Both the position numbers and the translations under genes were made by a program. Below the pieces are notes generated by a model. The model did not search any database, was not told the origin of the DNA, and was given only the letters and a program-made list of their open reading frames with translations. Positions 44,862-55,623 of a stretch of 64,000 nucleotides of DNA are shown one piece after another. Origin of the DNA: Platanthera guangdongensis. Its lineage: Eukaryota; Streptophyta; Magnoliopsida; Asparagales; Orchidaceae. The stretch is taken from contig CM077152.1 of assembly GCA_039583875.1 (NCBI GenBank), positions 21,923,538-21,987,537 of the forward strand, written 5' to 3'. How positions within the stretch are numbered: the stretch's first letter is position 1; each line of letters opens with the position of its first letter.

Positions 44862-46791
44862 ACTAGCAAGGACTTCACAGTCCTCCAAAGCGATGGACTT
44901 CACGGTCCTCCGGAGCTCTTTGCAACCTTCAGGGGTTACCTCAACCCTTACTCTCTCCCTCTTTCAAACATTTTCATTACAACACTTCTCAGTGTTCTTT
45001 TCTTGCTTTCCAGCAAAGCTTTTATTCAGGGATCCCGTACTGACACAGTTCCCTTTTTGTTGCCCCTTCCTCTTTCTCTCTCTCTCTGGGATCAGTACGC
45101 CAATGAGATTTCGCCGAGTCTGGAACGTTCCCTCCGTAGTTTGTTCTCGCACTACAGCTTCGACCACATATGGCGGGAGTATACCCATGTGTGTAGTGGG
45201 AGCAGTTCATTCTACGATTATGGGCTTCAGACTTAGGATCCTAGCCGGCATCTGCCACAGAGTGTGTGCTAGGGGAGCCCCATGTGTTAGCTCTGCTGTG
45301 CGTCTTATAGGAAACACTACGGTTAGGATGATCTTCGCTGGACAAGCAATGACGATCAAGCGTAGCCTTGTCTCTTTGATCATCCTTCAACTGTGGTGGC
45401 CGAGCACTCTCCGGTACCCTCGATCCGTGCCTCTCGGGTTCTCACAACTCCACTGATCAATACACAAACAATATAGGCCTCTTGGCGCAACCTGTCTCGT
45501 TGATCAGTGATGCTTGTGCCCAGGGCAAGAGAGCAGAGTTTCTAGCGATCCTTCTCAGGATCTTCCAGAGTTTCTAGCGAGATCCTTCTCAGGATCTTCC
45601 AGTGTTTCTAGCGATCCTTCTCAGGATCTTCCTTGCTTCCAGCGGTCCTTCTCAGGACCTTCCCTTGCTTTTCTCTTTTGTGCCCTCCTTGAGGATGCGC
45701 GGTCAGCCCGCTTTGAGCAGGACCATACTCGGGATGATTTTCTCAGGTCAGTGATGCATAAGGCCCACGGGGAACACCTGTGGCAGCATTCAACCTTCTT
45801 TAGTCATTCCGAATATGGACCTTTTCTTTTTCCCTCCTTCAGGATGCGCGGCCAGCCCGCTTTGAGTAGGACTATACTCGGGATGATTTTTCGGGCAAGT
45901 GATGCATAAGGCCCACGGGGAACACCTGTGGCAGCATTCAACCCACTTTAATCATTCCGGGTGTAGACCTCCTTTTCTCTTTTGCCTTCTTTCACAGGTG
46001 AACAGGTTATTCCGACCTACCAAAAGGATTTCCAGCAATCACTTTGCTCATGCTCATCCTATATGAATTGCTTATTCAAAGCTCTATCGGATGATGACTC
46101 GCACTCTACCTATATAAGCTCTATTGCTCTCGTCTTCTATACATTGTTTGCTCAAGCGCTATCAGCCATGCTATTGCAATCCAGTTATATCTGTCAGCAG
46201 TTAACACAGTTTATTGATCTGGGCTTCATAATAGTATTCATCAGACATTCTCCTTGCTAATTGGTCATATCGGCCTTATCTCGTCAACAGTTAACACTTG
46301 CAAGCCTTCTCATCACAGGTACTTGCAAGTTATTTTCATGTCTTATTTGCTTCTAACACCTCTTCTTGCAGAGATTAGCAAACACCTGCAAGCCTCATCC
46401 AGGTACTTGCAGCTTATTTTTATACAATACCTGCTCCTAACTCTCTTTTTGCAGAAACCAGCAAAGACTTGCAGGTCCCTTCCAGGTACTTGCGAGTTGT
46501 TATGTCCTTCTGTTTTCCTCACTTTTGTTTTGCAGAACGTTTACAGAAGACACGCCTTCTTCGTTTTGCAAAAGTAAATTCAGGTACACACTCGATGTAC
46601 CACCCATACGTGTTTACCCTTAATTTTCCTCTTGCAGGAAAATAGACAGGAAACACCAAGCTTGTAAGGAGAGACTTCAGGTTCTATCTCTCCTTACCTC
46701 TCCTTCCCTTTCCTTTGGGGTGGATCACGATTTTCGTGGGTCTCCAACTTTTTCGAAGTCCCCTTCGGAACTTGAAAAAGTGCGGGGATTA
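44862..46791 (+). other. Non-coding 3' internal region of element E
   Basis: I see no pol domain. The region holds a repeat of gatccttctcaggatc (45545-45665, itself a hairpin), a duplicated segment of about 105 bp (45690-45796 and 45837-45944), and three caggtacttgca-type repeats (46315-46495). The end, aaaaagtgcggggatta, may serve as a weak PPT. Confidence 0.7.
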
Positions 46792-48957
46792 TGTTAACCC
46801 AGAAATCGGCGATCCTTCCCAAGGTAGCCAGCTGGCTAATCGCGACCCTTAGATTCTCCCTTTTTGATCGCGATGAGCCCCAGCGTAGGCGGACAGTTTT
46901 CCATATCCGCCTAGGTCTCCTAGCAATCGCGTGCCCTACGGGACGGCGGGCTATTCCCATGGCTCACCCTCGCGGGACATGCGGTTGGGTCCGCTAATCG
47001 TGCAATGCTTTTCCTTGCAGGAGTTCGCCAACAGCACCACCGGGAGCGACCTCCTAGTCAGCCCAATGGGGCGGCAGTCTCCTGCCGCCGTCCGTCGAGG
47101 ACGCCCACCAGGGGCGGCCTCCATGCTGCCCGAGGGGCGGCGGTCTCCAGCCGCCGTCCGCCGAGGCCGCCCACCAGGGGCGGCCTCCATGCTGCCCGAG
47201 GGGCGGCGACCTCCTGCCGCCGTCCGCCGAGGCCGCCCACCCGGGGCGGCCTCTGCCCGCCAGCCGGGCGGACTCCCCCTGGAGTCCGCCCAGGCCGCCC
47301 GCAAGGGGGCGGCCAGGCCAGCCGGGCGGACTCCCCCTGGAGTCCGCCCAGGCCGCCCGCTAGGGGGCGACCACGGCGCCCTGCCGGGCGGACTCCCCCT
47401 GGAGTCCGCCCAGGCCGCCCGCTAGGGGCGGCCCCGGCATCCCAGCCGGGCGGACTCCCCCTGGAGTCCGCCCAGGCCGCCCGCAAGGGGGCGGCCAGGC
47501 CCTGCCGGGCGGACTCCCACTGGAGTCCGCCCAGGTCGCCCGCTAGGGGGCGGCCACGACATCCCAGCCGGGCGGACTCCCCCTGGAGTCCGCCCAGGCC
47601 GCCCGCAAGGGGGCAGCCAGGCCCTGCCGGGCGGACTCCCCCTGGAGTCCGCCCAGGCCGCCCGCTAGGGGGCGGCCCCGGCACCCTGCCGGGCGGACTC
47701 CCCCTGGAGTCCGCCCAGGCCGCCCGCTAGGGGGCGGCCCCGACACCCTGCCGGGCGGACTCCCCCTGGAGTCCGCCCAGGCCGCCCGCTAGGGGGCGGC
47801 CCCGGCATCCCAGCCGGGCGGACTCCCCCTGGAGTCCGCCCAGGCCGCCCGCTAGGGGGCGGCCCCGGCACCCTGCCGGGCGGACTCCCCCTGGAGTCCG
47901 CCCAGGCCGCCCGCTAGGGGGCGGCCTCCGGCCTGCCGGCGGACTCCTCCCGGAGTCCGCCCAGGTCGCCCGCTAGGGGGCGACCTCCAGTTCTCTGCAG
48001 GGGGGTCCTTCCGCTTGCTTCATCAGTCAAAGTGGCGGACGCAAAATCTCAGTCCGCGGAGTCCGCGCAGGTCGTCATGCTGACGTCACCGGGCCCCGCT
48101 TCTAGAAGAACTTCCCTGGGCCTATAAATAGCCCATGGTGCCTCTCATTCTGCATGAGTGGATCGATCGCTCCAGATCTTGGAGGTGAAGACAAGTCTTG
48201 CCAGCAGCCCCTGCGGACTCCGTTTTCCAGTCCGTCATCACCTCTCCAGCAAGCTCTGCGGACTCAGTTTCCTGTCCGCGCAGTTCTCCACAGCTCTTCA
48301 GCAGCTTGCCAGCAGACTCTGCAGACTCAGTTTCCCAGTCCTCCAGCAGCTAGCAGACTATTTTACTTAGTCTCTGGCAGCTTCTTCTCTGTCTTTTGGC
48401 ACTTTCTTCTCTTTTAGCCGCCAGCTTCTCCTTGTACCCTTTTAATGATTTTGTTGTAAATGTGTACTTGTAAGCTTGTAATCTCTAGCTATTAATCAAA
48501 GGAAAGCCCGTCGCAGGAGTGACATTTAGGCCGCGACGGGCGAAGTGTGTTGTTGCCGCTGCTAGCGGTCCCCTCTTCTGCTCCTCTGCTCAGCAAGCCT
48601 TGCTCCTCTGCTCAGCAAGCCTTGCTCCTCTGCTCAGCAAGTCTTGCTCCTCTGCTCAGCAAGCCTTGCCCTCAGCTCAGCTCAGCTCTCTTCGGCATCC
48701 AACCTGCAAGCACAACCGTCACCTTAGCCGTCTGCTCGACAGCTCCTGATCAACCTCCTCCTCTCTTGATCAACCCGCTCTGTTGATCAAGCTCCTCTCC
48801 TCTATCCCCGCAACCCTCTTTGACAAGCCGTTTGCTCCACTCTCGAGCACTCAGAGGCTTCCTTCCTTCCCTCCTCTCCTCCTCTCCTAGCTTGTGAGAC
48901 CGAACACCCCCTCCGTGTTAGCTGGCTGGTGCCCCGCGACGTTTCCGCGCATCAACA
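46792..48957 (+). repeat. 3' LTR of element E
   Basis: This 2,166-bp copy of the LTR is nearly identical outside the hairpin array. Confidence 0.92.
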
Positions 48958-48962
48958 ATACA

Positions 48963-49880
48963 CACTAGAGATTAGGTGTTAGAAACAAAGCGAGATCTAG
49001 TCAAATTTAATTTGAGAGATTGCTTTCATCAAATGTTTGGCAATGAACCTCAACTCTTACAAATTTATATCTCAAATAATATATTCCTTCATCAAATAAG
49101 CAATATGAACTAATGAGTGCTAGTTTTGGGGACTAAACAACTGTTAGGGGCTGCTTCGTTTTTGGAGATGGTTGTGAGGGCCCGAGTAGAGTATCTTGGC
49201 TCTAGGGGTGGGGGAATTAGTGGAGGGCTGTTCAAAAAAGATATTGGGGGCCGCACAGCCTATTTGGGGATGGAAGATGACTTGTGGTGGCAGATTTGAG
49301 TGGAGGCAGTGGGAGAAGGAAGTTACTGTCCACAATTAAGAATTGCAGATGAGAAATGAGACTTGGCCAGGGGAGATGTAGGGATGGATTTACTGCTGGT
49401 GGGAATTTCTGAGTGAATTGTTGCAGATGGAGGGCCAATAGTGGGATTAGGATGGGAAGTGGGTGGTTATGGCTGTAAGAGTGGCCAGCTGATGGATTTG
49501 GGAATGGATTTGGTGGTTGGAACTTGGGAAATGGGCAATTACTGGATTATTACATGGAAATTGTGCTATTGCAACAGTTTTGGTGGCTGATTGTGGACAA
49601 AATAACAATATGTCGAATTAGTTTTTTGGTGGTTAAGAGGTGGTTTGTTGGCTGGTGGGTCGTTAGGGGAGTGAGGTGGTTAGGAAAAGTAGTTATCTTG
49701 ACTTAGGTACCAAAGATTCACATAATCAACCAATAAGGACGGCCACGATCGTCAGAAACATAAGTACTAAATATACATGATATAAAAATAGAAAAAAATA
49801 CATAAAATACATAAAAATATGCCATCCTCGTTCCGAACGTGATTACCGGCTCAGATCGTCCATCCGATGATCTTAACTCC
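48963..49880. other. Unassigned DNA
   Basis: 49140-49700 is G/T-rich. No gene or element end could be supported. Confidence 0.4.
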
Positions 49881-50326
49881 ACCTCTCATTTAAGTAGGCT
49901 CAGGCGAGTTTCGATAAGGGTCAGCCTGCACGTGAAATGTGATCACCATCAATACGTCATGAAGATTTCTAAGTTCGTCTGATAACATTAGTTTGTATGC
50001 CACTTTTCCAATTGTTCTAGTAATTGTGAATGGTCGCACATACATTTGTCCTAGTTTTCTTATCCGTTGCAATCAAGAGATTCTATTGAAATGTTTTATT
50101 TTTAAATAGACATGATTTCCCATATTAAATTCAACTCTTCGATATTTCACATTATAATATTTTTGTTGTTTATCACTTGCCATCTTTATTTATTCCTGAA
50201 CAATTTTGATTTTATCATGCATTTTATCCCACACTTTCTGCTCAGACAAAATTTCTCATCAATTTCAGCCCAACTTAAAGCAAACTGACCTGTCCTTTCA
50301 TATAGCACTTCATAAATTATCATTTG
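49881..50326 (-). pseudogene. Gypsy integrase C-terminal fragment
   Basis: On the minus strand KQQKYYNVKYRRVEF (about 50165) leads to RIRKLGQMYVRPFTITRTIG and KVAYKLMLSDELRNLHDVL, the GPY/F-type end of Gypsy integrase. Stops and shifts are present. The right side is cut by the LTR of Copia F. Confidence 0.7.
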
Positions 50327-52617
50327 TGTAGAAACCTTGTATATCATTGTTCAATGTACACAAAAAAGTATGAATACATTTATAGAGGGAGAGAATAGAG
50401 AGAGAAATTCCAATTTCAAGATGTGAGATTATTACAAGTAGAGGAAGATGGCCTATAATGAGCTCCTTTATGAGCTTTTACATCATTATTTTCTAACACT
50501 CCCCCGCAAGTTGGAACGTACAAGTCGTAGGCACCCAGCTTGGACAAGAACTGATAAAACATGGTACTCTGCGGCACCTTAGTGAGGATATCAACAACTA
50601 GATCTGTAGCTGAAACATGTTTCAATTTCAGCTTCTTCATTTGAACTTTTTCCCGGATAAAATGACAGTCAACTTCAATGTGTTTTGTCCTTTTCGTGGA
50701 ATACATGATTCTTTGCTATGTGTATAAGCGCTTGACTGTCACAAAGTAAGGTAGCTGGAGAAGAAAATTTTACTCCCACATCTTGTAGAAGATCTTCAAG
50801 CCATGTGAGCTCCGATACAGGTGATGCTATCGAACAGTACTTAGCTTGGGCTGAAGATCGAGCCACCACAGATTGTTTCTTACTGCGCCAGGTAACAAGG
50901 TGACCTCCGAAGTATGTACAGATTCCGCTGGTGGATCACCAATCATCAATGAAGCCAACATAATCAACATCCGAATATGCAACTAATGTAGGAGTAGAAG
51001 ATGAAGTTTTGTATACCAGTCCTTGATCAGAGGCTGTTTTTAGGTTTCTCAGAATTCGTCGACAACTTGTAGATGAGACATCCGAGGAGAATGCATAAAC
51101 CGACAGACAACCCAACAATAAAAGATATGTATGGTTTTGTGACTGTTAGATAAATCAGTTTCCCAATCAGATGTCGATAGTATTCCGGATTCGGAAGAAG
51201 GAGATCTTCGTCAGAGGCATGAACACAAAGCTTGTGATTGACATCCATAAGAGTATTAACCGGCTTGCATCCAGAGTAGTCAGCATCCTGAAGAAGGTCA
51301 AGACAGTACTTCCGTTGGGATAGGATAAGACCATCAGGCCGTTTTGCAATCTCAAGGCCTAGAAAATATCGAAAGTTTCCCAGATCTTTTGTTTGAAATA
51401 CAAAACACAGATGTTGTTCGACTGTTTGTATTCCTTTATCATCATCTCCTGTGATTAGATTGTCGTCAACATAAACTAGGAGAAGAACCGTTCTTGTTGT
51501 CTTATGTTAAGTGAATAAAGAGAAATCTGTCGAGCTCCGAGTAAAGCCAACTTCCCGAACAACCCTATTGAACTTATCGAACCATGCCCGAGGAGATTGT
51601 TTGAGACCATAAATCAACTTTTTGAGGTGACGAACTCGGGACTCCTCCGTGGTCTCAAACCCGGGAGACTGTTGCATATAAACAGTCTCTTGCAGATCTC
51701 CATTAAAAAAAGCATTCTTTATATCCAGCTGATGTATTGGCCAATGACGATGCATAACTACTGAGAGAAGTACACGAACTGTATTGAGCTTGGACACCGG
51801 AGAGAACGTTTTCTCATAATCAAGACACTGTTGTTGAGTAAAGCCATAAGTCACCAGACGGGATTTAAGACGGTCAATTGTTCCATCAGCAGCATGCTTG
51901 ATGACAAAGACCCATTTACAGCCAATAGGAGTCTGTTCTGGAGGAAGAGAGACCAGATCCCACGTGTTATTAGCCCAGAGGCCCGTCATTTCTTTGTCCA
52001 TGATCGCCCGCCAACCCGGATGCTGAAGAGCCTCCTGCATAGAATTAGGGACATAAATCAAGGATAATGTAGTGACAAATCTCTGAAGTGTCGGGGACAG
52101 ACGATGTAAAGATACGTAATTTATCATTGGATGAGCTGTGGAGGCAGGAGTTTGATTGACAGGTCGCAGAGTGCCAGAGGTGGAAGCCGACTGCAGTGGG
52201 GCGGCGGAACGAGGAGGTCGACGAGTGTAGACACAAAGCAGTGGAGGTGGTTGGAGAACAGGAGGGTTGGTGGGAGATGGTGGCGGCGGCAAGGTGGTGG
52301 TAACAGGGACGACAAGCCGTGGTAATGATGGTTGGGAGAGAGGTGGTGATGAAGCAAGGAAAACTGGTTGCTCTTCCAGAAAGGTGACATCTGCCGAAAC
52401 AGTCACCTTGCGGGTAGTGGGAGAGTAGCAAACATACCTTTTTTGAGTACGAGAATAACCAACGAACATCTGTTGGCTGCCCGAGGATTGAGCTTGTCAA
52501 TGGAGGGACCAAGATGATGGACATAGCAAGTACAACCAAATATGCGAGGGGTGAGGGGGAATGGTTGTGTGGATGGAAAGAGCACACTGAGGGGGGTGGC
52601 ATGATTGAGATCCACTA
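50327..52617 (-). mobile_element. Copia LTR retrotransposon F, 5'-truncated and decayed
   Basis: The left end is a 3' LTR (50327-50498; on the minus strand TGTTAGAAAATAATG...TCTACA) with a PPT (gcggggga) beside it. RNase H, RT and the end of integrase follow on the minus strand. The element stops inside integrase at about 52617. The 5' LTR, gag and protease are absent. It is the same family as Copia G, in the opposite direction. Confidence 0.85.
50499..52610 (-). pseudogene. Copia F pol fragment (integrase end, RT, RNase H)
   Basis: Minus-strand reading: FPLTPRIFGCTCYVHHLG near 52560, VTVSADVTFLEEQPVF, RT with GCKWVFVIKH, KNAFFNGDLQETVYMQQ and YGLKQSPRAWFDKFN to 51507, YVDDNLITG near 51470 (Ile to Asn after the YVDD box), and RNase H with CDSQALIHIAKN near 50745 and KHIEVDCHFIREKV near 50680. 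Several frameshifts and stops are present. Confidence 0.85.
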
Positions 52618-54256
52618 AGAAATAGAGGTCTTAGTGGATTTCCGACAAACATTAAGTCTCTGGATAGGTAGCAAAGGTTTGAATGAGGCCCCCAGGGAAG
52701 CTGAGTTTGCAAACAAGAGTGGAAGTACAAACACATGAGTGTGTGAAAACAAATGACTAGCTAAATAGGAATATACAATGCTTCAAACCTTTTGAAACAA
52801 CTATTACAAACCACTATTGTTTTAGTAGGAAATTCACAAACTAGAGTGGAAGTACAAACGCAGGATATAAAAGTGGCAAAATATAAAAGCCTTTAAAATA
52901 AGAAATCAAGAGTGGAAGTACACACGCAAGTGTGTGTGAAAACAAATGACTAGATAAATAGGACTATACAATGCTTCAAATTTTTTGAAACAACGATTAC
53001 AAACCACTATTTTTTAGTAGGAAATTCACAAACAATTCCATATAAAATAAATGACAACCAAACTTAGAAATTAACACAATTAAGAAATAGACGGCGTAGT
53101 GGATCTCCGACAAACTTTAAGTGGCTGGATAGGTGGCAAAGGACTGAATGAGGGCCTCCGGGGAAGCTCAGTTTTCTGGAGTTGGGCTGCTTCAAGATTG
53201 GAATGAATTCCCAGCAGCTGGATGAGAATTATGGGGGGCTGGAATTATGTGGATAGTGAATTGAAGTTGTTGGAAATAGATTCATGTCTAAAAGTACGGT
53301 TCTAGGTTGCTGGGATTGAAGCTGGGAGGAGTCCAGGAGGGTAGGAGGCAGGAAGGGAGTGGAACTGGGAGGCTGGGAGAAGTGGGAGCATAGTTAGAGG
53401 ACGTGAGGGAATTAAGGGGTAAGTGGGAGAGTGGAATAATGGCAGGAGTAGAAATTTAGGGTGTAGTGGGGTAGTGGGGAGTTATGACGGTAGTGGTATA
53501 GTGGAGGAGGTGGTTATGGGGTAGTCATGCGGTGGCTGACCGGAGGTGGTCGCCGGCGAGGCAGCCGGTGGTGGTGGTGGTGGCCGAAGTTTTTTTTCCA
53601 GCAATCATTGAAAAACTGAAAATGTATGAATTGATAAGGGGATTGAAGAGGGATAACCAGAGGTGGTTTTCCGGTGATCACTGGAGGTGGATTGGAGCTG
53701 TTTGGTGGACTGTTTTGGGTGGTGTTTGGAGAGGGAAATTGTGGGGGTGATCGGCTATGTGTATGGGGGTGGACATGGGTGGCTCCACCGCTAGGGAGAA
53801 GACTAAGGGTGGCCGGCTATGAGGTGGTTCCGTGACAAGTGAATGAAGGAGGAGGGAGGCCTTCTGACAAATGGTGTTGGTGTGTGTGTGTGGGTGGGTG
53901 GTGGGTGATGGGGGGGGGGGGGGGTAGAGGTGGCCGACCATAGAAAGGGGAGGGGATAAATTCAAGTTTAGGCACTTGGGCTTCGGCTTCGACACTAGGT
54001 GATCAAAAGAAGAGGCTTCTCTTTAACTCAACTTTCAATGTCTCAAATATGTGTCCTTTACACCTTTGCATAGAAGGAGGGACAATGGATGGTTAAGATC
54101 CTCCGATCGTTGCAGCCCTCAAAAACAAAACAAAAACATAAAATTAGAAAAAAAGTGCAAGATTGAAAAATCCTATGATTGGCGATCCGTTCCGAATGAG
54201 TGGCTCGATCATCACCAGACCAAAACAAGCTGGGTGGCCCGATCCCCATACATAGC
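52618..54256. other. Unassigned DNA with a roughly 465-bp duplication and G-rich part
   Basis: 52617-52708 and 53083-53175 are diverged copies, and within this span 52711-52850 resembles 52907-53035. 53190-53960 is strongly G-rich with (TG)n at about 53877-53893 and a G run at 53910-53924. No gene was recognised. Confidence 0.5.
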
Positions 54257-54439
54257 TGTTAGAAAAGCCTACTTTAAGGCCCATCTAGGGGCCCATTCTT
54301 CCCTCTTCTCTCTCTCTATTTGTATTAGCCCCACATCTTGGATTGAGATTTCTCTCTTCCTTCTTCCCCTATATAAATGTATTCATACTTGTAATTATTA
54401 ATTCAAGAAGGATATACAAGGTTTGAAGCTTTCTCTACA
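54257..54439 (+). repeat. 5' LTR of Copia G
   Basis: This is a 183-bp LTR, TGTTAGAAAAGCC...CTCTACA, with TATA at tatataaatg near 54372. Confidence 0.9.
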
Positions 54440-54452
54440 TGGTATCAGAGCC
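54440..54452 (+). other. Primer binding site of Copia G
   Basis: TGGTATCAGAGCC is an exact match to the initiator-Met tRNA 3' end complement. Confidence 0.9.
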
Positions 54453-55620
54453 AGCGATTACGACCTTGCGGTTTCCCCTTTTCTAACCGCCCGGCTTTGC
54501 TTCCTAGCCTATTCGCTCTTCCTCTACGACCTGATCCTCTACTCGCACCGGGTAGCGGCCTGTTTCTACCCGTCTCTACTCTCTGCGGCTTCTCTTGCCG
54601 CTCGTGGTTTGTCTCCTTCTAGCCGCTCGGGTTCCTAATCGCGGCCTCTCCCCCCTAGCCGCTCGAGTTCCTACTCGCGGCCTCTCTCCCCTAGCCGCTC
54701 GAGTTCCTACTCGCGGCCTCTCTCCCCTAGCCGCTCGAGTTCCTACTCGCGGCCTCTCTCCTCTAGCCGCTAGAATTCCTGCTCGCGGCCTCTCTCATCA
54801 AACCGCTGCGACCTCTCCTTCTCGCTGCAACTTGCTTCTCTTGCGGCCTGTTCTATCTTGCTGCGACCTGCTTGTCGCGAGCTGTCCGTCTCAATCCGCT
54901 TGCCTCTGCGGCTTGCCCCTCTTAGTCCGCTTCTTTTCCGCTACCTCCTGTTACTCTCCTTCTCCCGTGGATCCACCCCCTGCCTTTTATAGCCTTTCCT
55001 CCATAATCCGTGGGGCCACCTTCTTCTCTGTCCGCTGCGGACTTCCTACTCGCCGCGGCCTGTCTTCTGACCACTGCTTTGCTCTCCACTCCTGCGTGTC
55101 CGCGGACTGCCTTGCGTGCGACCTACTCCAGCTCGCCAGCTTCTGTCTCTCCGCTTGTCTCTATACTCGCGGTTTGCTTCCTCAGTTCGCTGCTGTGATC
55201 CGCCTGACCGTGCGGGCTGCTCCTTTCTCACCCGCATCTTGGTCGCGGTCTCTACTCTAGTCGCACCAGCTATCCTCTCTTGCGGATTGCTCTTCTCCGC
55301 CGTCTCTCCCTCTCTTCTTGCGGACTGCTCTTGTCCGCTGCAGTCTGCTTCCTGTGCTTTGACCGCTTCTGCGTTCACCTAGACCGTGCAGACTGCTCCT
55401 TTCTTTCCGCATTTTGGGTCGCGATCTGCCTACTCGCCGGTGTAACCGCGCGGACTGTTCCTTCTCACTGTCGCCAGGTGTTTTCTTCTGTTGCGATCTT
55501 CTCCTATCCGCTGCAACCTCTAGTTCTAGCCGCTGCGAACATTATTCTTCCTGCACTGGTCGTGGCCGGTTCTTGCCATTGAGGCGTTGTCACCGTGTCT
55601 GCTGCGGACTACTCCTTGCA
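54453..55620 (+). repeat. C/T-rich leader with tandem repeats in place of gag
   Basis: Four copies of a unit with ccgctcgagttcctactcgc lie at about 54615-54800. Looser repeats of ctgcgacct and cgcggcct follow to 55600. No Gag core or zinc knuckle is seen in any frame. Confidence 0.7.
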
Positions 55621-55623
55621 ACA

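Larger units (their letters stand above)
40892..48957 (+). mobile_element. TR-GAG type LTR retrotransposon E (Tat-like Gypsy, non-autonomous)
   Basis: The 8,066-bp element has LTRs TGTTAACCCAG...GCATCAACA and a perfect target duplication ataca (40887-40891 and 48958-48962). Between the LTRs there is one intact gag and about 1.9 kb without coding capacity. No protease, RT or integrase was seen in any frame. Gag relates to the Tat lineage of Gypsy. The LTRs are nearly identical outside the repeat array, so it is fairly young. I could not recognise a primer site. Confidence 0.92.

Noticed and set aside
54440..54452. tRNA gene fragment
   Set aside because: The match is only the primer-site complement next to an LTR; no tRNA cloverleaf surrounds it. 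The same holds at 3765, 14348 and 62192.
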